From ZC4RG30 sp039800965 (GTDB lineage: Bacteria > Pseudomonadota > Gammaproteobacteria > Steroidobacterales > Steroidobacteraceae), in assembly GCA_039800965.1 (NCBI GenBank), contig JBDLPS010000220.1, positions 1-5,785 on the forward strand: 5,785 nt of DNA, read 5' to 3'. Each line of letters opens with the position of its first letter. Positions within the stretch are counted from its first letter, which is position 1. Under the pieces are notes generated by a model. The model was not told where the DNA came from and did no database searches. It was given only the letters and a program-made list of their open reading frames with translations. Positions 1 to 5,785 of this stretch are shown here, piece after piece. The position numbers and the translations under genes were made by a program.

Positions 1-718
1 GCGTCCCGGACTCCGGCTCACGATTCACGAAGCGGACACCGGCGCGGGTGAGATCGGCCAGGGAACGGATACCCAAGGGGTTCCCCTTCCGGACGGCAAG
101 ACCCATTTCGCGCGTGACGAACCGGACCACGCAGTGCTCGGTGGGCGACAGTGCGTTGCGCCAGGGCGCCCTTCCCCATTCCTGCAACGCGCCGCGGGGC
201 AAATGCATGCCCGCCAGGTCGCAGCCACCCAAGGTCAGTGCCGCGGGCGCGTTCGCGTTTCCGACATAACGAAAATCGATGCGCAGGCCGGGCTCGCGGG
301 CCAGGAGGTCCCGCAACGCGGACACCGCGAAGCCATGACTGGCGTGGATGCGCACGGTGTCGACGGCCTCAGGCAGGAGGGTATTGATCTCGGTCTCGAG
401 CTCCTGCGCGAGGTTCTGCAATTGGGGACCCAGGCGGGCCTGAAGCCGCTGGCCGGCCCAGACCAGCCTCTCCCCGAAGGCAGTGAGCGATGTACCACGC
501 CCCCGACGACGCTCCACCAGCGGCGTACCGAAGAAATCGGACCACTTCTCGATCAGGTTCCAGGCATGCCGATAGGACACGTCCGCCCGCTCTGCGGCCC
601 GAGTGATCTTGCCGGTGGCACGGATCTCGTTGAGGAAATCGAGCATGACCCGCAGCGAGCGGGCGTCCCGGTCCTGCGTGAAACGCCAGACGGGTTCGAT
701 CTCGATGCGGAACGCCAT
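1..718 (-). CDS. ModE/LysR-like winged-helix regulator with PBP-like ligand domain (3' end cut by window edge)
   Basis: DNA-binding regulator, probably sensing an oxyanion such as molybdate or tungstate; the ligand is inferred from the domain family. Reading from ATG at 718 gives 239 codons open to the window edge. Residues 20-80 form a LysR/ModE-type winged helix: 'ITRAAERADVSYRHAWNLI' is the helix-turn-helix, followed by 'FFGTPLVERRRGRGTSLTAFG'. From about residue 120 a periplasmic-binding-protein-like domain (PBP_like, PF12727 type) begins, shown by 'DLAGMHLP' (167-174), 'GLAVRKGNP' (206-214) and 'FVNREPESGT' (230-239), which resembles that family's asparagine-arginine...GSGTR hallmark. 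No signal peptide is seen, so it should be cytoplasmic. Family members are usually around 350 residues, so about 110 appear to be missing. It starts 13 nt after the MarR gene and is probably cotranscribed with it; no strong Shine-Dalgarno precedes the ATG. Proteins of this design are often found near formate dehydrogenase or molybdate genes, but no such gene lies in the window. Confidence 0.85.
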   Translation of the reverse strand, partial: MAFRIEIEPVWRFTQDRDARSLRVMLDFLNEIRATGKITRAAERADVSYRHAWNLIEKWSDFFGTPLVERRRGRGTSLTAFGERLVWAGQRLQARLGPQLQNLAQELETEINTLLPEAVDTVRIHASHGFAVSALRDLLAREPGLRIDFRYVGNANAPAALTLGGCDLAGMHLPRGALQEWGRAPWRNALSPTEHCVVRFVTREMGLAVRKGNPLGIRSLADLTRAGVRFVNREPESGT

Positions 719-731
719 TGGCAGGCCGCGC

Positions 732-1112
732 CTACTCGTGGATACGCTGGAGCAGGCTGACGAGCAGTGCCAACTCCACGGGCGTGAAACGCTCGAGGAA
801 ACGCCGCTCGTGCTTCGTGACCTCATCCTTCAACGTCTGCAGGCGCAACAGCCCCTGCGGCGTCAGGAACAACCCCTGCCGCCGCCGGTCCTGCGTCGAG
901 CGCCGACGCTCGACAAGGCCCGACCCTTCCAGTCGGTCGATCAGCGCGACGACGCTCGCCTTGTCGAGCGCAAGCTTGTGCGCAAGCTCGACCTGCGCGA
1001 TGCCAGGCTGCGACTCGGCCAGCAGGAGGATGCTGAACACCACGGGGCGCACCTTGCCCTGTCCGACGTGCCGCTGGAAATCGCGCGCCATCGTGACGTG
1101 CGCACGCCGCAC
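732..1112 (-). CDS. MarR-family transcriptional regulator, start region doubtful
   Basis: Small cytoplasmic DNA-binding protein of the MarR family, usually a dimeric ligand-responsive repressor; its ligand and targets cannot be read from the sequence. From the GTG at 1112 it is 126 residues, short against the usual 140-150. The winged helix spans about 25-86: 'PGIAQVELAHKLALDKASVVALIDRLEGSGLVERR' contains the recognition helix, and the wing carries the family D-x-R residues (D75, R77) in 'RSTQDRRRQG'. The C-terminal helix (95-126) is the dimerisation region. The GTG has no Shine-Dalgarno. In the same frame upstream, 'SLLGYN' continues helix 1, then a TAG (1131-1133) follows ATG-TTG (1139-1134), with a weak GGA 6 nt before that ATG. 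Either the protein really starts at GTG 1112 (or ATG 1091), or codon 3 of an older start has become a stop and the gene may be damaged. The stop codon lies 13 nt before the next regulator. I am confident of the family but not of the start. Confidence 0.82.
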   Translation of the reverse strand: MRRAHVTMARDFQRHVGQGKVRPVVFSILLLAESQPGIAQVELAHKLALDKASVVALIDRLEGSGLVERRRSTQDRRRQGLFLTPQGLLRLQTLKDEVTKHERRFLERFTPVELALLVSLLQRIHE

Positions 1113-1137
1113 GTTGTAGCCAAGCAGCGACTACAAC
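1113..1137. promoter_or_regulatory. Perfect 7-bp inverted repeat, candidate MarR operator
   Basis: The arms gttgtag (1113-1119) and ctacaac (1131-1137) are perfect inverted repeats separated by 11 nt. Extending each arm by two bases keeps 8 of 9 positions paired (ACGTTGTAG against ATGTTGTAG on opposite strands). The repeat ends at the base just before the GTG start of the MarR gene. MarR dimers typically bind inverted repeats of about this size in their own promoter region, so autoregulation is a reasonable inference. The caveat is that one 7-bp repeat at some spacing can arise by chance in a 116-nt gap, and part of this repeat could be old coding sequence. No convincing -35/-10 pair was recognised around it. 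Confidence 0.4.
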
Positions 1138-1172
1138 ATCGGCAGTCCGACGCCGGTGGCATCGCCTGCGAC

Positions 1173-1221
1173 GCGCACGGACCGGCGGGCTGGAGGCTCC
1201 GCGCCATTCCGGGCCGTGCGC
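1173..1221 (-). terminator. Stem-loop after frmA: possible terminator or mRNA 3'-end hairpin
   Basis: Arms at 1221-1209 (GCGCACGGCCCGG on the minus strand) and 1185-1173 (CCGGTCCGTGCGC) pair at 12 of 13 positions, with one C-U mismatch, around a 23-nt loop. The 5' arm begins 7 nt after the last base of the frmA stop codon. The stem is very GC-rich and should be stable. No run of U follows on the minus strand (GTCGCAGGCG...), so it is not a classical intrinsic terminator. It could be a Rho-assisted end, a block to 3' exonucleases, or an attenuator separating frmA from the two downstream regulators. Confidence 0.5.
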
Positions 1222-1228
1222 TTCATGC

Positions 1229-2341
<1,113 letters not shown>

Positions 2342-2356
2342 GTTCCCCGTTTCCTC
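2342..2356 (-). promoter_or_regulatory. Ribosome binding region of frmA
   Basis: On the minus strand the 15 nt before the ATG read GAGGAAACGGGGAAC. GAGGA lies 10 nt and GGGG 3 nt from the start codon. This purine-rich tract fixes the ATG at 2341 as the start and suggests efficient initiation independent of the upstream gene. The whole gap to the DUF2721 stop is only 29 nt, leaving little room for a promoter unless it lies inside the DUF2721 gene. Confidence 0.7.
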
Positions 2357-2370
2357 GTGTCTTGTTGGTA

Positions 2371-2826
2371 TCAGGATTTCTGCGGGCCGATGCGCAGGCT
2401 CGCCGTGGCGATGCGGATCTCGACAAGGAAGGCCACCAGCCCGAGCACCAGCGACGCCATCGCCAGGATGAACAGCAGGCTGACGGATGTCGCGAGCGAG
2501 ACGGGCACGAAGGCCGATGTAAACAGGAGCGCAACGACGATCGAGACCAGCAGAGCAGCCGCCGTGGACAAGGTGATGGCCGAATTCAAGAGGCGCGCAC
2601 GACGGCGGATCGTGGCTAGCGCGTCAAGGATGTCTCGTGCCTCCTCGCCATTGGCATGCTGCAGGCGCTGCTCCAGGCCGCGGGCCCGGTCCACGACGCG
2701 CGCCAGGCGCGAAGTCAGCATGCCCAGCAGCACCCCGATGCCGTTGAGCAGGAACACTGGCGCAAGCGACAACTGGATCGCATGGGCGATGTCGGTGACG
2801 GGCACCTGCGAGAGCGCGGGAATCAT
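2371..2826 (-). CDS. DUF2721-family membrane protein, function unknown
   Basis: 151-residue integral inner-membrane protein that resembles the DUF2721 family, whose function is not established. A hydrophobic segment near residues 18-37 ('LSLAPVFLLNGIGVLLGML') is followed by an arginine-rich, probably cytoplasmic stretch (about 40-80, including 'SRLARVVDRARGLEQRL' and 'IRRRARLLNSAI'). Two close hydrophobic segments (about 85-106 and 111-137) come next, then a short basic tail. This gives about three membrane spans and no signal peptide cleavage site. The ATG at 2826 overlaps the kdsB stop as ATGA and has GAGGT 6 nt upstream, so translation is probably coupled to kdsB. A longer in-frame reading upstream runs through kdsB in another frame and is not believed. 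The tight coupling hints at a link with the cell envelope, but its role cannot be inferred further. Confidence 0.87.
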   Translation of the reverse strand: MIPALSQVPVTDIAHAIQLSLAPVFLLNGIGVLLGMLTSRLARVVDRARGLEQRLQHANGEEARDILDALATIRRRARLLNSAITLSTAAALLVSIVVALLFTSAFVPVSLATSVSLLFILAMASLVLGLVAFLVEIRIATASLRIGPQKS

Positions 2827-3605
2827 GGGCGTACCTCGGCAAGCAGCGTAGCGGCCGCAAGCTCCAGGTCGGCCGCGGTGTTCACGTCCGGACCCGGCGG
2901 CTGGAACGCGTCTTCGATCCGGATGCCGATCCCGTTTTCCAGGGCGCGCAACTGCTCCAGCTTCTCGATGCGCTCGAGGCAGGATGGGGCAAGGGCGGAC
3001 AACCGCAGGAGAGCCGACACCCGGTAGGCATAGAGGCCGATGTGGCGACGGGCGCCTACGAAGGCGGATTGGCTGGCGATCCCCGCCGGTGCGGTATCGC
3101 GGCTCCACGGGATCGGTGCCCGACTGAAATACAGGGCACGTCCATCCGGCGTGGCGACCACTTTAACGACGTTGGGATCGAGGAAGGCCTCGAGACCCAC
3201 CAAGGGGCCGGCCAGCGTCGCCATGCCAGCCTGCAGATCAGTGGCCATCAACGCAGCAACCTGGCGCAGCAGCGCAGCGGGCATCAGCGGCTCGTCGCCC
3301 TGCAGGTTGACGACGACCGCCTCGTCGGGCCAGCCACGACGACGCGCCACTTCGGCGATGCGGTCCGTGCCGGATTCGTGCGCTGCGGACGTGATCTCCA
3401 CATCGGCGCCGAACCCGCGTGCGACGGCGGCGATCCTCTCGTCGTCTGTCGCGATCACGACCTCCCTGGCGCCACAGGCCAGGGCGCGCTCATGCACCCA
3501 CTGGATCATCGGCCGGCCGGCAAGCGGCAGGAGCGGCTTGCCCGGCAGGCGCGAGGAGGCAAAGCGCGCGGGGACCACGATGCGGAATTCTTGCACGGCG
3601 GTCAT
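2823..3605 (-). CDS. kdsB: 3-deoxy-manno-octulosonate cytidylyltransferase (CMP-Kdo synthetase)
   Basis: Cytosolic enzyme that activates Kdo: CTP + Kdo gives CMP-Kdo + diphosphate, supplying the donor for the Kdo transferase that acts on lipid IVA. The 260 residues fit the family (about 250). Visible motifs are the nucleotide-binding N-terminus 'VVPARFASSRLPGKPL' (10-25), 'IATDDERI' (51-58), 'SGTDRIAE' (78-85), the magnesium site 'NLQGDEP' (100-106, D104), 'NVVKVV' (145-150), 'YFSRAPIPW' (159-167), 'HIGLYAYR' (188-195) and 'LEQLRALENG' (216-225). The usual C-terminal 'GVDTPEDLE' reads 'DVNTAADLE' here, putting N242 where an aspartate (E. coli D235 by memory) is expected. ATG 3605 was preferred over an in-frame ATG at 3653 because the protein then begins directly at the conserved domain and clears the preceding gene, leaving a 19-nt gap. 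No strong Shine-Dalgarno is seen. The stop codon overlaps the start of the DUF2721 gene. Confidence 0.95.
   Translation of the reverse strand: MTAVQEFRIVVPARFASSRLPGKPLLPLAGRPMIQWVHERALACGAREVVIATDDERIAAVARGFGADVEITSAAHESGTDRIAEVARRRGWPDEAVVVNLQGDEPLMPAALLRQVAALMATDLQAGMATLAGPLVGLEAFLDPNVVKVVATPDGRALYFSRAPIPWSRDTAPAGIASQSAFVGARRHIGLYAYRVSALLRLSALAPSCLERIEKLEQLRALENGIGIRIEDAFQPPGPDVNTAADLELAAATLLAEVRP
2833..2837 (-). promoter_or_regulatory. Shine-Dalgarno of the DUF2721 gene inside the kdsB 3' end
   Basis: GAGGT on the minus strand stands 6 nt before ATG 2826, within the last codons of kdsB (Glu-Val-Arg-Pro). It decides the start of the DUF2721 gene and, with the ATGA overlap, supports coupled translation. 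Confidence 0.7.
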
Positions 3606-3624
3606 CGTTGGCCGGCGCCGACCG

Positions 3625-3816
3625 TCAACCGGCCAGCAGCGGATCGCCCGCATCGAGCACCCGCGCCTCGTTCTCCAGCATCACTGGAATTCCATCGCGG
3701 ACCGGAAACGCCAGCCGGTCGAAGCGGCAGACCAGCGCCTGGGCAGCCCTTTCGAGGCGAACGGGCCCCTTGCAGGCCGGGCAGGCAAGGATGTCGAGCA
3801 GTCGGGTATCGATCAC
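3625..3816 (-). CDS. ycaR: Trm112/YcaR-family small zinc-ribbon-like protein (UPF0434)
   Basis: 63-residue cytosolic protein very like E. coli YcaR: 'LLDILACPACKGPV' (7-19), then 'LVCRFDRLAFPVRDGIPVMLENEARVL' (28-54). C12, C15 and C30 are the remaining cysteines of a Trm112-type fold. Eukaryotic and archaeal Trm112 activates methyltransferases, but the exact role of the bacterial protein is not settled. The gene sits between lpxK and kdsB, its usual place in many proteobacteria. The start is GTG at 3816, overlapping the lpxK stop as GTGA, with AGGGGGAG 8 nt upstream. The family identity is clear; the function is not known from the sequence. Confidence 0.93.
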   Translation of the reverse strand: MIDTRLLDILACPACKGPVRLERAAQALVCRFDRLAFPVRDGIPVMLENEARVLDAGDPLLAG

Positions 3817-4847
3817 CGGGTTCGCTCCCCCTGCTCAAACAGGGATTCAAGGCTTGCGGAGAGCCGCGCGGCGTCTTCCGCCACGAAGCTTGCCTCGACC
3901 GGCACGTACCAGAGCCGATGGTCGGCGAAGGACTGGCATTTTACTGCATCCTTCTCCGTCATGAGCACGGGCAGATCGTCGCCGAAGGCGAAATCCCCGG
4001 GCTGGAATGCATGGTGGTCCGGGAACGGATGCTCCAGCGGCGTCAGACCGGCTGCACGGAGGTGTTCGAAGAACCGTGCCGGATTGCCGATGCCCGCCAC
4101 TGCCCGCACCGGTCGCCCGGCGAAATCCGCCAGAGGCCGGGAAGGGGCTGCGCCCGCATGAACGGGACGGGCGACGTCGCCGGAGAGCGTCATGCGCAGC
4201 GTGGGCGTCGACCCGGCGGGCACCGTCAGCGGGCCGGCACCGTTCACCACGACGAAATCCACCTCCCGGAGGCGCGATGGGGTTTCGCGCAGCGGGCCGG
4301 CTGGCAGGACCCGCGCGTTGCCCAGCCCGCGCGATCCGTCGACCACCGCGATTTCCAGATCGCGGCCCAACGCCAGATGCTGCAAGCCATCATCGCAGAC
4401 CACCACGTCGCAACCGGCCGACTGCAGCACCCGGACAGCGTCCGCGCGCCGGGCCGCGACGCAAACGGGTGCGCCGGTCCGGCGCGCGAGCAGCAAGGGT
4501 TCGTCCCCGACCTCCGCTGCGCCATGCCAGGCCTGCACCTGCGTCACGCCGCCCCCCTGCCGCCCATGGCCACGCGTGGCGATTCCGGGTCGGTGCCCGG
4601 CCGACTGAAGGACATTGACGACCCAGGCGGCAAGCGGGGTCTTGCCGGTGCCACCGACGCTGATGTTGCCGACGACGATGACCGGTATGCCGGCACGGTA
4701 TGCACGGAACAGCCGCAGGCGGTAGCCGGCGACCCGAACGGCGACAAGCAGCCGGTAGAGCATGCCGAAGGGGCGCAGCCAGCCGCCTCCCCGACCGCCG
4801 TACCAGACGCCTTCGAGCCAACGCGCGAGTCGCGATGCGTCAGGCAT
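3813..4847 (-). CDS. lpxK: Tetraacyldisaccharide 4'-kinase (lipid A 4'-kinase)
   Basis: Inner-membrane-associated kinase that phosphorylates the 4' position of tetraacyldisaccharide-1-phosphate with ATP to give lipid IVA. From ATG 4847 it is 344 residues, a normal length. Motifs in order are an amphipathic or hydrophobic N-terminal segment (about 28-45) for membrane contact; the P-loop 'GNISVGGTGKTP' (60-71); 'TRGHGR' (91-96), where most homologues have RGYG; 'VGDEPLLLA' (113-121); 'CDDGLQH' (151-157); 'AGIGNPARFF' (251-260); 'FPDHHAF' (275-281), containing a conserved active-site histidine region; and 'MTEKDAVK' (296-303). ATG 4847 was chosen because 'MPDASRLARWLEGVWYGG' matches the usual LpxK start. 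It overlaps the msbA end by 8 nt, whereas ATG 4892 would overlap much more. No Shine-Dalgarno is evident, so initiation is probably coupled to msbA termination. The stop overlaps the Trm112-like gene. Confidence 0.95.
   Translation of the reverse strand: MPDASRLARWLEGVWYGGRGGGWLRPFGMLYRLLVAVRVAGYRLRLFRAYRAGIPVIVVGNISVGGTGKTPLAAWVVNVLQSAGHRPGIATRGHGRQGGGVTQVQAWHGAAEVGDEPLLLARRTGAPVCVAARRADAVRVLQSAGCDVVVCDDGLQHLALGRDLEIAVVDGSRGLGNARVLPAGPLRETPSRLREVDFVVVNGAGPLTVPAGSTPTLRMTLSGDVARPVHAGAAPSRPLADFAGRPVRAVAGIGNPARFFEHLRAAGLTPLEHPFPDHHAFQPGDFAFGDDLPVLMTEKDAVKCQSFADHRLWYVPVEASFVAEDAARLSASLESLFEQGERTR
3825..3832 (-). promoter_or_regulatory. Strong Shine-Dalgarno selecting the GTG start of the Trm112-like gene
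   Basis: AGGGGGAG on the minus strand lies 8 nt before GTG 3816, inside the last codons of lpxK. It supports the non-ATG start and coupled translation across the 4-nt overlap. Confidence 0.7.
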
Positions 4848-5785
4848 CGAACTGCAGCCGGTGAAGCTGCGCATACAGGCCACCGCGCGCAAGAAGCTCG
4901 GCGTGCTTTCCGGATTCGATGATGCGGCCGTCGTCCATGACGACGATCCTGTCGGCCTGCTCCACCGTGGACAGTCGATGCGCGATGACGAGCGTCGTCC
5001 GCCCCCGCACCAGCTCGGAGAGCGCCGACTGGATGTGGCGCTCCGATTCGGTGTCGAGCGCAGAGGTGGCTTCGTCGAGGATGAGGATCGGTGCGTCCTT
5101 CAACAGCGCACGCGCGATGGCGACACGCTGCCGCTGGCCACCGGACAGCAGGGAACCGCGGTCGCCGACCACGGTATCGAGGCCTTGCGGCAGGTCGCGC
5201 GCGAATTCCATCACGTGGGCTGCCCGGGCCGCAGCCTCGATGCGCGATGCCGTGACATCGCCCAGGCCGAATGCGATGTTGTTGCGGATGCTGTCGTTGA
5301 ACAGCATGACGTCCTGGGCGACGTAACTGATCTGACGGCGCAGGTCCTGCATCGGGTACTCGCGCAGGTCGTGTCCATCAAGCTTCAGGCTGCCGCTGGA
5401 AACATCATGGAAGCGCGGCACGAGTCCGACGAGCGTGGACTTGCCGCTGCCGGACCGACCGACGATCGCCACGGTACTGCCAGCCGGAATGTCCAGGCTG
5501 ACGCCCCGCAATACGGGCGCCTGATCGTCGCGATAACGGAAACCGACATCCTCGAAGCGCAACTCGCCGGCTGCCCGGGGGAGCGGCCGCCGACCACCGG
5601 CATCCTCCGGCGGCGTATCCAGCACTTCGAATATCCCGGCGCCGGCGGCGATGCCCTGCTGCAGCGGCCCGCTCACGTTGACGAGTCGACGCAACGGCGC
5701 CATCACCAGCAGCATCGCGCTCAGGAACGCCAGGAACTCGTCCACCTGCATGCGGTGCGCGACCACCAGGGACATGGCAACCGCA
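4840..5785 (-). CDS. msbA: Lipid A export ABC transporter permease/ATPase, C-terminal part (5' end outside window)
   Basis: Inner-membrane homodimeric ABC exporter that flips lipid A core to the periplasmic leaflet using ATP. Only the last ~315 codons are present; full MsbA is about 580-600 residues, and the frame stays open to the window edge (A-V-A before the first in-window Met). Counting from Met at 5775, residues 11-30 are the last transmembrane helix ('FLAFLSAMLLVMAPLRRLVNV'). The linker 'IFEVLDTPPE' follows, then the ATPase domain with A-loop Y81, Walker A 'GRSGSGKST' (106-114), Q-loop Q154 ('YVAQDVMLFN'), ABC signature 'LSGGQRQR' (210-217), Walker B 'LILDEATSALD' (231-241) and switch histidine H266 ('IAHRLST'). 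All catalytic positions are intact. It is called msbA rather than a general exporter because it overlaps lpxK and because of the AMLLVMAPLRRL...LQQGIAA linker typical of MsbA. Confidence 0.93.
   Translation of the reverse strand, partial: AVAMSLVVAHRMQVDEFLAFLSAMLLVMAPLRRLVNVSGPLQQGIAAGAGIFEVLDTPPEDAGGRRPLPRAAGELRFEDVGFRYRDDQAPVLRGVSLDIPAGSTVAIVGRSGSGKSTLVGLVPRFHDVSSGSLKLDGHDLREYPMQDLRRQISYVAQDVMLFNDSIRNNIAFGLGDVTASRIEAAARAAHVMEFARDLPQGLDTVVGDRGSLLSGGQRQRVAIARALLKDAPILILDEATSALDTESERHIQSALSELVRGRTTLVIAHRLSTVEQADRIVVMDDGRIIESGKHAELLARGGLYAQLHRLQFDA

Noticed and set aside
3610..3623. 14-bp near-palindrome ggccggcgccgacc between ycaR and kdsB
   Set aside because: 12 of 14 positions are symmetric, but the sequence is simple GC-rich DNA with no loop and lies in a 19-nt gap inside an operon; chance is sufficient.
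3606..3653. Upstream in-frame ATG extending KdsB by 16 residues
   Set aside because: The extra residues do not match the KdsB N-terminus and would overlap the end of the Trm112-like gene; ATG 3605 starts right at the conserved domain.
4848..4892. Longer LpxK start 15 codons upstream
   Set aside because: It would read through the msbA 3' end in another frame, and the extra residues do not resemble LpxK; the 8-nt overlap start is more usual.
3042..4922. 626-codon open frame on the plus strand opposite lpxK, ycaR and kdsB
   Set aside because: It is antisense to three clearly recognised genes, its translation is low-complexity and rich in Arg, Gly, Pro and His with no domain, and such long shadow frames are expected in GC-rich DNA.

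Overview
The window is a GC-rich stretch of a Gram-negative, LPS-producing proteobacterium. The lipid A/Kdo genes msbA, lpxK and kdsB, plus a Trm112-like gene, sit in an order common in beta- and gammaproteobacteria. The sequence alone does not fix the genus. Every supported gene lies on the minus strand, so transcription runs from the right edge (5785) to the left edge (1). No gap between genes exceeds about 116 bases, and I see no RNA genes, mobile elements, CRISPR arrays or origins.

Right half (5785 to 2371): a compact envelope operon. The end of msbA (lipid A flippase, 5' part outside the window) overlaps lpxK (lipid A 4'-kinase) by 8 nt. lpxK overlaps a small Trm112/YcaR-type gene by 4 nt (GTGA). 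After 19 nt comes kdsB (CMP-Kdo synthetase), which overlaps a DUF2721 membrane-protein gene by 4 nt (ATGA). LpxK makes lipid IVA, KdsB activates the Kdo that is then added to it, and MsbA flips the finished lipid A core across the inner membrane.

Middle (2341 to 1229): frmA/adhC, the glutathione-dependent formaldehyde dehydrogenase (class III alcohol dehydrogenase), starts only 29 nt after the DUF2721 gene. A strong 13-bp stem-loop lies 7 nt after its stop codon and probably marks a transcript end or processing point.

Left end (1112 to 1): two regulators separated by 13 nt. The first is a MarR-family protein with an unusual start region, where an in-frame TAG and a perfect 7-bp inverted repeat coincide. 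The second is a regulator with a ModE/LysR-like winged-helix N-terminus and a PBP-like ligand domain, cut by the window edge. Regulators of this second architecture are linked with molybdate/tungstate and often with formate dehydrogenase genes. Next to frmA this suggests, but does not prove, a formaldehyde-to-formate-to-CO2 theme continuing off the left edge.

I do not see convincing evidence for an entirely new system. The most interesting region is the 116-nt frmA-marR junction and the start of the marR gene.
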